Assembly (NCBI RefSeq): GCF_001865575.2
Contig: NZ_CP017561.2
Span: 248,001-312,000, forward strand
Direction of reading: 5' to 3'
DNA length: 64,000 nt
From: Paraburkholderia sprentiae WSM5005
Lineage (GTDB): Bacteria > Pseudomonadota > Gammaproteobacteria > Burkholderiales > Burkholderiaceae
In this document: piece after piece, positions 35,520 through 45,181 of the stretch
Layout of the letters: every line of letters starts with the position of its first letter
How positions within the stretch are numbered: the stretch's first letter is position 1
The notes under the pieces: generated by a model
What the model was told of the DNA's origin: nothing
The model's input: the letters and a program-made list of their open reading frames with translations, nothing else
The model's database searches: none
Translations under genes and position numbers: made by a program

Positions 35520-35996
35520 ATGTCCGACGAGAATAACCAGCCGTTCTTCAACATCCAGCGCATCTATCTGAAGGACATGTCGCTCGAGCAGCCGAATTCG
35601 CCGGCGATCTTCCTCGAGCAGGAAATGCCGTCGGTCGAAGTCGAAGTCGACGTGAAGGCCGAGCGCCTTGCGGAATCCGTATTCGAAATCCTCGTGACGG
35701 GCACGGTCACGGCCAAGGTGGCGGACAAGGTGGCGTTCCTGATCGAAGCGAAACAGGCCGGCATTTTCGACATTCGCAACATTCCTGCCGAGCAGATCGA
35801 TCCGCTCGTCGGCATCGCCTGCCCGACCATCCTGTTCCCGTACCTGCGCTCGAACATCGCCGACGCGATCACCCGCGCCGGCTTCCCGCCGATCCACCTC
35901 GCCGAGATCAACTTCCAGGCGCTCTACGAGCAGCGTCTCGCGCAAATGAGCGCGGCCCAGCAGGACGGCGCGGCGCAAAGCGGCGTCACGCATTAA
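35520..35996 (+). CDS. secB: Protein-export chaperone SecB
   Basis: 158-aa tetrameric chaperone that keeps precursors unfolded and hands them to Sec[39 protein letters not shown], and the [40 protein letters not shown] segment are conserved. ATG at 35520 gives the usual length. It precedes gpsA by 22 bases, the same neighbour as in E. coli. Confidence 0.97.
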   Translation: MSDENNQPFFNIQRIYLKDMSLEQPNSPAIFLEQEMPSVEVEVDVKAERLAESVFEILVTGTVTAKVADKVAFLIEAKQAGIFDIRNIPAEQIDPLVGIACPTILFPYLRSNIADAITRAGFPPIHLAEINFQALYEQRLAQMSAAQQDGAAQSGVTH

Positions 35997-36018
35997 GGCG
36001 CCGCGCGCAGTGCCGGCT

Positions 36019-37017
36019 ATGAAGGTTGCCGTTCTTGGCGCCGGCGCCTGGGGCACCGCCCTCGCCGGCCATCTGGCCTTGCGGCACGACACGGTGTTGT
36101 GGGCGCGCGAGTCCGCGCTCATTGCCGAGCTTTCCACTTTCCACGAAAACGCCCGCTATCTGGCGGGCGTCGCGTTGCCGCCCGCGCTTCGCTATGAAGC
36201 GGATCTCGGCGCGGCGCTCGATCACGCGCTCGACGACGCTGCGCTGTGCGTGATCGCAACGCCGGTCGCTGGCCTGCGCGGTCTGTTGCGCGCAATGCGC
36301 GATGCGGGCAAGGTGCCCGCACATATCGTGTGGCTGTGCAAGGGGTTCGAAGCCGATTCGCAGTTGCTGCCGCATCAGGCGGTCGCGGCGGAATTGCCCG
36401 AGCATGCGAGCAACGGCGTGTTGTCCGGACCGAGCTTCGCGCGCGAAGTCGGACAAGGGCTGCCGGTGGCGTTGACGATCGCGAGCTCATCGGCGGCGTG
36501 CCGCGGACGCACGGTCGCGGCGTTCCATCACGGCGCGATGCGCATCTATACCGGCGACGACGTCGTCGGCGTCGAAGTGGGCGGCGCGGTGAAAAACGTG
36601 CTCGCCATCGCGACGGGCATCGCGGATGGCCTCGGCCTCGGCCTCAATGCACGTGCGGCGCTGATCACGCGCGGCCTCGCCGAAATGTCGCGTCTTGGCG
36701 TGACGCTCGGTGGACGCGCGGAAACCTTTACCGGGCTGACCGGCCTCGGCGATCTGATTCTGACCGCTACCGGCGATCTGTCGCGCAACCGCACCGTGGG
36801 CCTGCAACTCGCCACGGGCCGCGCGCTGGAGGACATCCTCGGCGGCCTCGGTCACGTGGCCGAAGGCGTGCGCTGCGCGAAGGCGGTACTCGCGATCGCA
36901 CGCGCTCATGGGATCGAGATGCCGATCACGCAAGCGGTCTGCGCGGTACTGTTCGACGGCGTGGCGCCGCGCGATGCGGTCAGCGCGCTGCTGCGGCGCG
37001 ATTCGAAGGCCGAATAA
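36019..37017 (+). CDS. gpsA: NAD(P)-dependent glycerol-3-phosphate dehydrogenase
   Basis: Makes sn-glycerol 3-phosphate from dihydroxyacetone phosphate for phospholipid synthesis. 332 aa from ATG 36019. The dinucleotide fold [19 protein letters not shown] opens the protein; [60 protein letters not shown] and [22 protein letters not shown] are the catalytic-domain hallmarks. Confidence 0.96.
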   Translation: MKVAVLGAGAWGTALAGHLALRHDTVLWARESALIAELSTFHENARYLAGVALPPALRYEADLGAALDHALDDAALCVIATPVAGLRGLLRAMRDAGKVPAHIVWLCKGFEADSQLLPHQAVAAELPEHASNGVLSGPSFAREVGQGLPVALTIASSSAACRGRTVAAFHHGAMRIYTGDDVVGVEVGGAVKNVLAIATGIADGLGLGLNARAALITRGLAEMSRLGVTLGGRAETFTGLTGLGDLILTATGDLSRNRTVGLQLATGRALEDILGGLGHVAEGVRCAKAVLAIARAHGIEMPITQAVCAVLFDGVAPRDAVSALLRRDSKAE

Positions 37018-37113
37018 AGCCCTGGCGCTTAACCGTTGAGCGCGAGCTCGCGTTGAACGGCCGACTCACCTGGCTGTCCACGTCGTAAACGACGTTCGGA
37101 TCAGCGAGGTACC

Positions 37114-37674
37114 ATGCCCACCTTCAATCTCAGTCACGGCACGTGCACGCTCGAAGCGCGCGTCGTCGATATCACGACGCTCGCCGTCGATGCGATCGTC
37201 AATGCCGCGAATACGTCGCTGCTCGGCGGCGGCGGTGTGGATGGCGCGATTCATCGCGCGGCCGGCAAAGCGTTGCTGCGTGAATGCGAAGCGCTCGGCG
37301 GCTGCGCGACCGGCGACGCGAAGATCACCGCTGGCTACAAGCTACCCGCCAAGCATGTGATTCATGCGGTCGGTCCAGTATGGCGCGGAGGCGCGCATGG
37401 GGAAGCCGACCTGCTCGCATCGTGCTATCAGCGCTCGCTCGAAGTCGCGCGCGACGCGCATTGCACGAGCATCGCGTTTCCGGCGATCAGCTGCGGCCTC
37501 TATCGTTTCCCCGCCGACGATGCGGCGAGCATCGCGGTCGCGACCGTGCTCGACACGTTGCCGCGCACACCGCGCATCAGGCACGTGACGTTCGCGTGCT
37601 TCGACGACGCGATGTTCGCGCGCTACGAGGCCGAGTTCGAACGCCGTCAGGCGCCGCCTTCGAAGCCGGCTTGA
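37114..37674 (+). CDS. Macrodomain protein (O-acetyl-ADP-ribose deacetylase type)
   Basis: 186-aa protein of the MacroD/YmdB class, which hydrolyses O-acetyl-ADP-ribose and removes ADP-ribose from proteins. [27 protein letters not shown] carries the conserved ligand residues, followed by [22 protein letters not shown] and [17 protein letters not shown]. Its 3' end overlaps the convergent trmL by 28 bases. Confidence 0.93.
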   Translation: MPTFNLSHGTCTLEARVVDITTLAVDAIVNAANTSLLGGGGVDGAIHRAAGKALLRECEALGGCATGDAKITAGYKLPAKHVIHAVGPVWRGGAHGEADLLASCYQRSLEVARDAHCTSIAFPAISCGLYRFPADDAASIAVATVLDTLPRTPRIRHVTFACFDDAMFARYEAEFERRQAPPSKPA

Positions 37675-38117
37675 CGCCATGCTTCGAACACCACGATCGC
37701 CACCGTGTTCGACAGATTCAGACTGCGATTGCCGGGACGCATCGGCAGGCGCACGCGCTGGTCGTTTGGAAAGCGCTCGAGCACGGCGTCGGGCAGGCCG
37801 CGCGTTTCGGCGCCGAACACGAACCAGTCGCCCGCTTGGAACGCGTGGTCATGAAAGCGCCCGGCGCCGCGCGTGGTGAATGCGAACATCCGCAACGGGT
37901 CCGGCCTTTCTTTTGCGACGAACGCGTGCCAATCGGCGTGCACGTTCATTTCCGCATACTCGTGATAGTCGAGGCCGGCGCGTCGCATCTTGGTATCGTC
38001 GAGTGGAAAGCCGAGCGGCTCGATCAGGTGCAGCCGCGCGCCGGTGTTTGCGCACAGGCGAATCACGTTGCCGGTGTTCGGCGGAATTTCGGGTTCTACG
38101 AGAACGACGTTGAACAT
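37647..38117 (-). CDS. trmL: tRNA (cytidine(34)-2'-O)-methyltransferase
   Basis: 156-aa SPOUT-class methyltransferase that modifies the wobble base of leucine tRNAs. [37 protein letters not shown], then [11 protein letters not shown] and [27 protein letters not shown] form the knot with the AdoMet site. The 3' end overlaps the macrodomain gene on the other strand. comF lies just upstream (18 bases) on the same strand. Confidence 0.95.
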   Translation of the reverse strand: MFNVVLVEPEIPPNTGNVIRLCANTGARLHLIEPLGFPLDDTKMRRAGLDYHEYAEMNVHADWHAFVAKERPDPLRMFAFTTRGAGRFHDHAFQAGDWFVFGAETRGLPDAVLERFPNDQRVRLPMRPGNRSLNLSNTVAIVVFEAWRQAGFEGGA

Positions 38118-38135
38118 AAGGAGGGCACCTAAAAG

Positions 38136-38837
38136 CTAGTTTTTCGGAGTGCGCAGCGCGACGAAATTCGTGACCCGCCGCGCTCCCGCGGCCTTCAGCG
38201 TATGCGCGAGCGCTTCGAGCGTGGCGCCGCTCGTCATTACATCGTCGACGATGCCGACATGCAGGCCGCGCACGGTGCGCGCGACGCGAAACGCGCGCTC
38301 GACGTTCTGCCGCCGCGCATCGAGATCGAGGCGCGATTGCGGCGCGGTGTCGAGCGTTCGTTCGAGCAGCGTCGCGTCGCTGCGCACGCCGAGCGCACGG
38401 GCTAGCGGCCGCGCGATCTGCCACGCCTGGTTGTAGCCGCGTTCGACGAGGCGGCGACGGGCGAGCGGCACTGGCGCAATCACGTCGGGTCGCTCCGCCG
38501 CGTCGAGCCAGTTGTCCCGAGCGAGCCGCGCGAGGCGTTGCGCGAAGTCGTGCGCGAGCATCAGCCGGGCGCGGAACTTCAGGCCGACCGCGAGCGTATC
38601 GAGCGGTGCCTGGTAATCAGCGAGCGCGAAGCTGGCGTCGAACGGGGGCGGCTCGGCCACGCAATCCGCGCAGCGATACCGCGCCTGAGCGACCCAGCGT
38701 GACGCCGGCAACGGCACCGCGCAAACGGTGCAGCGCAGCCGGCTTTCGTCCCAGTAGGCCGTGTCGCAACCGTCGCACAACGTCTTGTGCGACAAATTGC
38801 CGCACAACGCGCACAGGTTCGGCAACGCGGCGTGCAT
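38136..38837 (-). CDS. comF: ComF-family phosphoribosyltransferase-like protein
   Basis: Related to ComF, needed for DNA uptake in naturally competent bacteria. 233 aa from ATG 38837: N-terminal zinc ribbon with CALCG, CDGC, CTVC and CADC pairs, then a PRTase-like domain with PVPLARRRLVERGYNQAWQIARPLA and GLHVGIVDDVMTSGATLEALAHTLKAAGA. The start is uncertain: the frame is open to 39023 and GTG 38921 is another possibility, but neither has a ribosome binding site. It is divergent from bioC. With comM it is a second competence-related gene in the window. Confidence 0.85.
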   Translation of the reverse strand: MHAALPNLCALCGNLSHKTLCDGCDTAYWDESRLRCTVCAVPLPASRWVAQARYRCADCVAEPPPFDASFALADYQAPLDTLAVGLKFRARLMLAHDFAQRLARLARDNWLDAAERPDVIAPVPLARRRLVERGYNQAWQIARPLARALGVRSDATLLERTLDTAPQSRLDLDARRQNVERAFRVARTVRGLHVGIVDDVMTSGATLEALAHTLKAAGARRVTNFVALRTPKN

Positions 38838-39002
38838 GGCGCGTGGCCATACCGAATACAGCCCGCGCGCGAAACACTGCACCTGATTTCGGCACGACGA
38901 AGAAAATGACAGGAATCGCACGAGTGGGTGCCGGTGAAGCCGTTTACGCTGAATGGACGGGGACGAACGAGTATACTTCGAGCTCACGCCAGCACGACAC
39001 AC

Positions 39003-39968
39003 ATGTCCCCAACATCCGCTCAATCTGGCCGTCCGGCCTACGATTCACAGCGCCTCAGGCGTATTTTCGACCGTCGCGCCGCCAGCTTCGACGAGGTTGC
39101 GTTCCTGCCGCGCGAGATTGCCAAGCGCATGCGCGAGCGTCTCGATTACATCAAGGTTGTGCCCACGAGCGTGCTCGACACCGGCTGCGGTGCGGGCGAA
39201 GACATCCCCGCATTGCGTGAACGCTTTCCCGCGGCGCCGGTTTTCGGCGCTGATCTGTCACACGGCATGCTCGTCCGAGCGCTGCGCCACGATGCCGGCG
39301 ACACCAGTTGGCGGCGCTTTCTTCCCGCCTCGCTGGGCAAAGCGCTCGGCGCGCGCGGCCCACGCTTCGCGCAAGCCGATTTTTCCGCGCTGCCGTTCAC
39401 GGCCGGCGCATTCGAATTCATCTGGTCCAACCTCGCGCTGCACTGGCACTCGCGGCCCGATCTCGTCTTCCCCGAATGGCAGCGCGTGCTGAAGGTCAAC
39501 GGCCTGCTGATGTTCAGCACGCTCGGCCCGGATACGCTGAAGGAATTGCGCGGTGCCTACGCCGAGATCGAGGCCGCGCACGGCGTTGCCTCGCGCAGGC
39601 ATGTGATCGACTTCGTCGACATGCATGATCTCGGCGACATGCTTGTCGAGGCCGGCTTCGAGATTCCCGTGATGGACCAGGAGACGCTGACGGTCACCTA
39701 CAAATCGCCGGAGTCGCTGCTCGCGGACGTGCGCCGCTGGGGCGCGTATCCGTTCGAGCGCGAGCCGCGCGACGGTGCGCTCGCGCGCCGGTTGCACAAG
39801 GCCCTGCTCGCCGCGCTCGAAGCGCGCCGGCGCGCCGACGGCACGATCGCGCTGACCTTCGAGGTGATCTACGGGCACGCGTGGAAAGCAGTGCCGCGCA
39901 CTACGGCCGAAGGACATGGCATCGTCCGGCTCGAGGACATCGGGCGGGGTCCGGCGAAGCGCGCGTAG
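39003..39968 (+). CDS. bioC: Malonyl-ACP O-methyltransferase-like protein (BioC family)
   Basis: 321-aa class I methyltransferase. BioC masks malonyl-ACP as a methyl ester so that fatty acid synthesis can build pimeloyl-ACP for biotin. The AdoMet motif VLDTGCGAGEDIPALRERFP is present, preceded by the BioC-like FDRRAASFDEVAFLPREIAKRMRERLDYI. The C-terminus is longer than in E. coli BioC. No other bio genes are adjacent, so the assignment is by domain pattern. ATG at 39003; TATACT about 30 bases upstream may be the -10. Confidence 0.8.
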   Translation: MSPTSAQSGRPAYDSQRLRRIFDRRAASFDEVAFLPREIAKRMRERLDYIKVVPTSVLDTGCGAGEDIPALRERFPAAPVFGADLSHGMLVRALRHDAGDTSWRRFLPASLGKALGARGPRFAQADFSALPFTAGAFEFIWSNLALHWHSRPDLVFPEWQRVLKVNGLLMFSTLGPDTLKELRGAYAEIEAAHGVASRRHVIDFVDMHDLGDMLVEAGFEIPVMDQETLTVTYKSPESLLADVRRWGAYPFEREPRDGALARRLHKALLAALEARRRADGTIALTFEVIYGHAWKAVPRTTAEGHGIVRLEDIGRGPAKRA

Positions 39969-40130
39969 CAGATTGCGGCGCTGTCATCAACTGCTCGCCG
40001 AGGGTGCCGTTGACGTGTTGCAAAAGCGGTAAAGAGCGCGTTCGTTATGCCTGGGATTTGCCCTCCGAAATGCCGGGCAAAATGGCGCGAAGGCTTGTCG
40101 CGCCTGGCTTTCGGGCCGATTGGGGCTTGC

Positions 40131-40159
40131 TTGTCGATGCTATGGATCGCGCCTATAAT
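40131..40159 (+). promoter_or_regulatory. Sigma-70 promoter of the cytochrome oxidase locus
   Basis: TTGTCG, a 17-base spacer, and a perfect TATAAT at 40154-40159. Transcription would start near 40166, about 190 bases before the first gene (DUF2244) of the coxBA run. This is the best canonical promoter in the window. Confidence 0.85.
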
Positions 40160-40165
40160 GCGTCA

Positions 40166-40354
40166 GTTTGTCACCCGAGGTTCCCACATTCGGGGTGGCA
40201 AGCCCGAGACGCAGGGCTGCAAAATGAAGTGATGCGGTAGGCGTTGGCGCGGTCGCAGAGTGCTGCTGGAGAGCAGTGGCGCCAGCGACGCCCGCAAGAT
40301 GCATCCGGAAGTAAAAGAAGGCAGGCCGGAGGCGACGATTCGCAGGAGGCAGCG
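40166..40354 (+). promoter_or_regulatory. Structured leader of the cox transcript
   Basis: No ORF of note. Stems visible by eye: CACCC(GA) near 40172 with (TC)GGGGTG near 40198; GCCC with GGGC around 40202-40217; and a large composite stem at 40240-40291 in which GGCGT pairs with ACGCC and TGGCGC with GCGCCA, closing over the hairpin CTGCT-GGAG-AGCAG. The DUF2244 ribosome binding site GGAGG follows further downstream. The length and stems suggest a control element, but its identity is unknown. Confidence 0.5.
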
Positions 40355-40831
40355 ATGGGCGCATCAGATCATCTGCTGGCGGATTCGGAACCGGTCCTCA
40401 GGGACTGGACCATGAAGCGCAACTGCTCGATATCGCCGCGGCAGTTCGTCTGTCTGTACGTGTCGCTTGCGTTGTTCTCGTTGGCAATTGCTTTCGTGCT
40501 GTTTCTGGTCGGCGCCTGGCTGGTGTTGCCGTTCACCGGAATCGAATTGCTGGCGGTAGGTATCGCGTTTGCAATATATGCGCGACATGCTGTCGATTAC
40601 GAGCGCATCCGGTTGTTTCCGAACCGGCTCGTAATCGAGCAGGTCAGCGCCGAGCAGATTACGCAGTTCGAATTCAATCCGTGCTGGGTGCGGATAGAGC
40701 CGGGCGCAACACCGCGCGATCAGATCAAGCTGGTCTCGCGCGGGCAGACGATCATGATCGGGCAACATCTCGCGCAAAATCGGCGCGCGCAGTTCGCGGG
40801 CGAACTGCGTATGTGGCTGGCACGTTGCTAG
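40355..40831 (+). CDS. DUF2244 membrane protein
   Basis: 158-aa protein with two adjacent membrane helices (about 30-75) and a beta-rich domain that ends RAQFAGELRMWLARC. The DUF2244 family is commonly found at the start of cox loci in Betaproteobacteria, and an accessory role in oxidase assembly is suggested by position only. Strong ribosome binding site CAGGAGG. It is the first gene after the predicted cox promoter. Confidence 0.83.
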   Translation: MGASDHLLADSEPVLRDWTMKRNCSISPRQFVCLYVSLALFSLAIAFVLFLVGAWLVLPFTGIELLAVGIAFAIYARHAVDYERIRLFPNRLVIEQVSAEQITQFEFNPCWVRIEPGATPRDQIKLVSRGQTIMIGQHLAQNRRAQFAGELRMWLARC

Positions 40832-40919
40832 GTGGTGCCGGACACGCGGCGTTCAAGGGGGCGCGACACGCTGCCAGCGGGGTCGAGGGGTTTGAATGGA
40901 AAATTTGGGTAAGGAAGCT

Positions 40920-42542
40920 ATGAAAACAATCAAGCGAGCGCTCATGAGCGTGCTGGCGACGAGCGGACTGCTTTTCGCCGGTGCCGCCCTGGCAGTGGGC
41001 GATGCTCCGGGCGGCCCCGCCGTCAACGCGATCAACCTCCAGCCGCCTGCAACCAGAATCGCCGAGGAGCTGTTCAGCCTCCACATGTTCATGCTGGGCC
41101 TTTGCACCGTGATTTTCATCGGTGTGTTCGGCGTGATGTTCTATTCGGTCTTCGCGCATCGCAAATCGAAAGGCCACAACGCAGCCAATTTCCACGAAAG
41201 CACCACCGTCGAAATCATCTGGACGATCGTTCCGTTCGTCATCGTCGTGCTGATGGCGCTGCCCGCCACCAAGACCGTCGTCGCGATGAAGGACACGTCG
41301 AACGCCGACCTCACGGTCAAGGTCACCGGCTACCAGTGGAAGTGGGGCTACGACTACGTGAAGGGTCCGGGCGAGGGCATCAGCTTCCTGTCAACACTCG
41401 CCACGCCGCGTGCGCAAACCGAAGGCCGCGAGCCGATCTCCACGCTGTATCTGCAGGAAGTCGACAACCCGCTCGTGGTCCCCGTCGACAAGAAAATCCG
41501 CATCATCACCACCGCGAACGACGTGGTCCACTCCTGGTACGTGCCGGCCTTCGGCGTGAAGCAGGACGCGATTCCCGGCTTCGTGCGCGACACCTGGTTC
41601 AAGGCTAATCGCACTGGCACGTTCCGCGGTTTCTGTACCGAACTGTGCGGCAAGGAACACGCCTTCATGCCGGTCGTCGTCGAGGTGCTGTCGGCCGACG
41701 ACTACGCGAAGTGGGTCGACGCGCAGAAGAAGAAAATGGCAGCCGGCCAGGACGATCCGAACAAGACTTACACGATGGCCGAGCTGATGGAGCGCGGCGG
41801 CAAGGTCTACGCGGCGAACTGCGCGGTCTGCCACCAGCCGACCGGCAAGGGCGCGGGCGCATTTCCGGCGCTCGACGGCAGCAAGATCGCCAACGGTCCG
41901 ATTGGCCAGCACGTGAGCCTCGTGCTGAAGGGCAAGAACGCGATGCCTTCATGGGCGCCGACGCTGAACGACGTCGAAATCGCCTCGGTGATCACCTACG
42001 AACGTAATTCGTGGGGCAACCACACGGGCGACATCCTGCAGCCGAAGCAGGTCGCCGACGCGCGCAACGGCAAGCTTCCGGAAGGCGGCGACCATCTGGC
42101 CAATGCAGGTGCCGCGGCAAGTGGCGCCGCTGCCGCATCGGGTGGAGCATCGGGTACGGAAGCGGCTTCCGCGCCGGCCGCATCGGGCAACGACGCTGGC
42201 GCGACCGCTTCGAATAACGCACAGGTCATGCTGCCGGCGAGCGTCTACTTCGAGACCGGCAAGAGCACGCTGCCGGCCGACGCGAAAGCGGCGGTCGACG
42301 CGGCCGCTGCCTACGCGAAGACGCATCCGGATGCGAAGTTCACGCTGTCGGGCTTCACCGACGCAACCGGCTCCGCCGACCTCAACGCGAAGCTCGCGAA
42401 GAGTCGTGCCGAAGCCGTTCGCGACGCGCTGAAAGCAGCCGGCATTGCCGAAGACCATATCATTTTGAAGAAGCCGGAAACGCTCACGGGCGGCACCGAC
42501 GCGAAGGAAGCCCGGCGTGTTCAGATCAGCACCGCAGCCTGA
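40920..42542 (+). CDS. coxB: Cytochrome c oxidase subunit II with fused cytochrome c and OmpA-like domains
   Basis: Subunit that takes electrons from cytochrome c through the CuA centre. 540 aa: signal segment (to about 25), two membrane helices, CuA domain with ligands His204, Cys239, Glu241, Cys243, His247 and Met250, then a cytochrome c domain with CAVCH at 301-305 and axial Met342, an Ala/Ser/Gly-rich linker (about 395-435), and an OmpA-type domain (about 437-540). The OmpA domain keeps the Asp481 and Arg496 that in this family bind diaminopimelate of peptidoglycan. ATG 40920 has AAGGA upstream; ATG 40896 is in frame but less well placed. Confidence 0.95.
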   Translation: MKTIKRALMSVLATSGLLFAGAALAVGDAPGGPAVNAINLQPPATRIAEELFSLHMFMLGLCTVIFIGVFGVMFYSVFAHRKSKGHNAANFHESTTVEIIWTIVPFVIVVLMALPATKTVVAMKDTSNADLTVKVTGYQWKWGYDYVKGPGEGISFLSTLATPRAQTEGREPISTLYLQEVDNPLVVPVDKKIRIITTANDVVHSWYVPAFGVKQDAIPGFVRDTWFKANRTGTFRGFCTELCGKEHAFMPVVVEVLSADDYAKWVDAQKKKMAAGQDDPNKTYTMAELMERGGKVYAANCAVCHQPTGKGAGAFPALDGSKIANGPIGQHVSLVLKGKNAMPSWAPTLNDVEIASVITYERNSWGNHTGDILQPKQVADARNGKLPEGGDHLANAGAAASGAAAASGGASGTEAASAPAASGNDAGATASNNAQVMLPASVYFETGKSTLPADAKAAVDAAAAYAKTHPDAKFTLSGFTDATGSADLNAKLAKSRAEAVRDALKAAGIAEDHIILKKPETLTGGTDAKEARRVQISTAA

Positions 42543-42586
42543 CGTGTTCATGGTCAGCACCGCAGAATTCGCTTTAGGAGATTGTC

Positions 42587-44200
42587 ATGTCTAGCATCGG
42601 ACACGATGTAGTCGCGGGCCACGAGCACGTGCACGGCGACCACGCCCACGAAACGCCGCATGGCTGGCGTCGTTGGCTGTTCGCAACCAACCACAAGGAC
42701 ATCGGTACCCTGTACCTGATCTTCTCGTTCACCATGTTCCTGTCCGGGGGCGTGATGGCGCTGATGATCCGTGCCGAGCTGTTCGAGCCGGGTCTGCAAA
42801 TCATGCGCCCCGAGTTCTTCAACCAGTTGACCACCATGCACGGGCTGATCATGGTGTTCGGCGCGATCATGCCGGCGTTCGTCGGCTTCGCGAACTGGAT
42901 GGTGCCGCTGCAGATCGGCGCATCGGACATGGCTTTCGCGCGGATGAACAACTTCAGCTTCTGGCTGCTGCCAGTCGCGGCCGTCTTGCTGGTCGGCTCG
43001 TTCTTCGCGCCGGGCGGCGCGACCGCCGCGGGCTGGACGCTGTACACGCCGCTCTCCACGCAGATGGGCCCAGGCATGGACTTCGCGATTTTCGCGCTCC
43101 ACCTGATGGGCGCATCGTCGATCATGGGTGGTATCAACATCGTCGTGACGATCCTGAACATGCGCGCACCCGGCCTCACGCTGATGAAGATGCCGATGTT
43201 CGTATGGACCTGGCTGATCACCGCGTACTTGCTAATCGCCGTGATGCCGGTTCTCGCGGGCGCGATCACGATGGTGCTGTTCGATCGTCACTTCGGCACG
43301 TCGTTCTTCAACGCGGCAGGCGGCGGCGACCCGGTCATGTACCAGCACATCTTCTGGTTCTTCGGGCACCCCGAGGTGTACATCATGATCTTGCCGGCGT
43401 TCGGGATCGTCTCGCAGGTGATCCCGGCGTTCTCGCGCAAGCCGCTGTTCGGCTATAGCTCGATGGTGTACGCAACGGCGTCGATCGCGATCCTGTCGTT
43501 CATGGTCTGGGCGCATCACATGTTCGTGACCGGCATGCCGGTGACCGGCCAGCTGTTCTTCATGTACGCGACGATGCTGATCGCGGTGCCGACCGGCGTG
43601 AAGGTGTTCAACTGGGTCGCGACGATGTGGCGCGGTTCGCTGTCGTTCGAAACACCGATGCTGTTCGCCGTGGGCTTCCTGATCGTGTTCACGTTCGGTG
43701 GCCTGTCGGGTCTGATGCTCGCCATGGCGCCGCTCGACATCCAGTATCACGGTACGTATTTCGTGGTCGCGCACTTCCACTACGTTCTGGTCGCGGGGTC
43801 GCTGTTCGCGCTGTTCTCCGGCTGGTACTACTGGTCACCGAAGTGGACCGGCTGGATGTACAACGAAACGCGCGGCAAGATCCACTTCTGGGCGTCGATG
43901 TTCTTCTTCAACCTCGCGTTCCTGCCGATGCACTTCGTCGGTCTCGCCGGCATGCCGCGTCGTTATGCCGACTACCCGGCGCAGTTCACCGACTGGAACC
44001 AGGTGATCTCGATCGGCGCGTTCGGCTTTGGTCTGTCACAGGTGTACTTCCTGTTCGCGGTGGCGCTGCCCGCGTACCGTGGCGGCGGCGAGCATGTAGA
44101 AGCGGGCGACAAGCCTTGGGACGGCGCAACGGGCCTCGAGTGGACCGTGCCGAGCCCGGCTCCGTTCCACACGTTCGAGCATCCGCCGACGGTCGAGTAA
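42587..44200 (+). CDS. coxA: Cytochrome c oxidase subunit I
   Basis: Catalytic heme-copper subunit of the aa3-type terminal oxidase, inner membrane. 537 aa, about twelve helices. GWRRWLFATNHKDIGTLYLIFS begins the core; heme ligands are in TMHGLIMVF and in VAHFHYVLV. The CuB region has the cross-linked Tyr in WFFGHPEVYIMILPAFGI. An extra His-rich N-terminus (HDVVAGHEHVHGDHAHETPH) may help copper handling. The ribosome binding site TAGGAG lies six bases upstream. It follows coxB after 44 bases. Confidence 0.97.
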   Translation: MSSIGHDVVAGHEHVHGDHAHETPHGWRRWLFATNHKDIGTLYLIFSFTMFLSGGVMALMIRAELFEPGLQIMRPEFFNQLTTMHGLIMVFGAIMPAFVGFANWMVPLQIGASDMAFARMNNFSFWLLPVAAVLLVGSFFAPGGATAAGWTLYTPLSTQMGPGMDFAIFALHLMGASSIMGGINIVVTILNMRAPGLTLMKMPMFVWTWLITAYLLIAVMPVLAGAITMVLFDRHFGTSFFNAAGGGDPVMYQHIFWFFGHPEVYIMILPAFGIVSQVIPAFSRKPLFGYSSMVYATASIAILSFMVWAHHMFVTGMPVTGQLFFMYATMLIAVPTGVKVFNWVATMWRGSLSFETPMLFAVGFLIVFTFGGLSGLMLAMAPLDIQYHGTYFVVAHFHYVLVAGSLFALFSGWYYWSPKWTGWMYNETRGKIHFWASMFFFNLAFLPMHFVGLAGMPRRYADYPAQFTDWNQVISIGAFGFGLSQVYFLFAVALPAYRGGGEHVEAGDKPWDGATGLEWTVPSPAPFHTFEHPPTVE

Positions 44201-44324
44201 GCGTGACCGGGCGAGGTGCCGGTTCCGGCGGCGCGCGGCATGCGGCCAGCGGAACCGGGCGCTTCGCGAGGCGGCTGTCGCGGGGCCGCCTCGCCAGTCA
44301 AGAACAGTATTCAGAAAGTCGAGC

Positions 44325-44459
44325 ATGACGCGCAATCCACAGCAAAGACGTACGCCCGAGCAGATTCGCGCGGGCAACAGGCGGATCGGGCTGGTGATGT
44401 TCGCGATCGCCGCGGTGTTTTTCGCAAGCGCGATTCTGAAGCAGTGCTGGTTCAGCTAA
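44325..44459 (+). CDS. Cytochrome oxidase small assembly protein (44 aa)
   Basis: Short gene between coxA and ctaG: 44 codons, one membrane helix (about 21-37) with a basic N-terminus (MTRNPQQRRTPEQIRAGNRR) and ending ILKQCWFS. This matches the small protein usually annotated cytochrome oxidase small assembly protein in Betaproteobacteria, always next to ctaG. The role is inferred from position. Too short for many gene callers. Confidence 0.8.
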   Translation: MTRNPQQRRTPEQIRAGNRRIGLVMFAIAAVFFASAILKQCWFS

Positions 44460-44501
44460 CGCCGCGTTCGCAGTCTGTTTGAAGGTTTGTTGAGGATTCA
44501 G

Positions 44502-45131
44502 ATGTCGACGCGACCGCCGCCCGCCGAGACCGACCGCTCTTTCAACCGTTCGATGCTGGTCAAGCTGTTCGTCGTCGCTGTGATGATGTTCGGTTTTGGT
44601 TTCGCGCTGGTGCCGATGTATCGCGCGATCTGCCAGATCACCGGCGTGAACAACCTCGTGCAGCGCGACGTGTCGGTGCGCGAGGCGAAGAATGCGCAGA
44701 TCGACACGAGCCGCACGATTTCGATCGAATTCGATGCGAACTCGCGCGGCCTGTTGGGTTTCAAGCCGGAGCAGCGCAGTCTCGACGTGCATCCGGGCGA
44801 AGTGACGACGGTCATGTACGACGTCAGCAACGAGCAGTCGCGCACGATCCGCGCGCAGGCAATTCCGAGCTACGCGCCGAAACAGGCGACTGAGTACTTC
44901 AGGAAGATCGAGTGTTTTTGCTTCACGCAGCAGACGTTGAACGCGAACGAGACGAAGCGGATGCCGGTGGTGTTCGTGGTCGACCCGAAGTTGCCGAAGG
45001 ACGTGAAGACGATCACGCTGTCATACACGTTTTTCGAGTTGAACGCGCCGGCGGCGGCGAGCGTGGATGATGCCGCGCCGAAGGCGAATGCAGTGACCCA
45101 CGCGGCAGCCACTCCCACGAAGCCGGCATGA
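44502..45131 (+). CDS. ctaG: Cytochrome c oxidase assembly protein CtaG/Cox11
   Basis: Membrane-anchored periplasmic protein that delivers copper to the CuB site of subunit I. 209 aa: one helix (about 22-42, SMLVKLFVVAVMMFGFGFALVPMYRAICQITG), then a beta-sandwich with the copper-binding cysteines in FRKIECFCFTQQTLNANETKRMPVVF. The C-terminal tail is Ala-rich and poorly conserved. It is co-directional with coxA and the small protein. Confidence 0.95.
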   Translation: MSTRPPPAETDRSFNRSMLVKLFVVAVMMFGFGFALVPMYRAICQITGVNNLVQRDVSVREAKNAQIDTSRTISIEFDANSRGLLGFKPEQRSLDVHPGEVTTVMYDVSNEQSRTIRAQAIPSYAPKQATEYFRKIECFCFTQQTLNANETKRMPVVFVVDPKLPKDVKTITLSYTFFELNAPAAASVDDAAPKANAVTHAAATPTKPA

Positions 45132-45181
45132 AGCAGGGTTGACGGCGCGAGCCGCTGAGGAACGAAGGAAGACGAAGCCAG

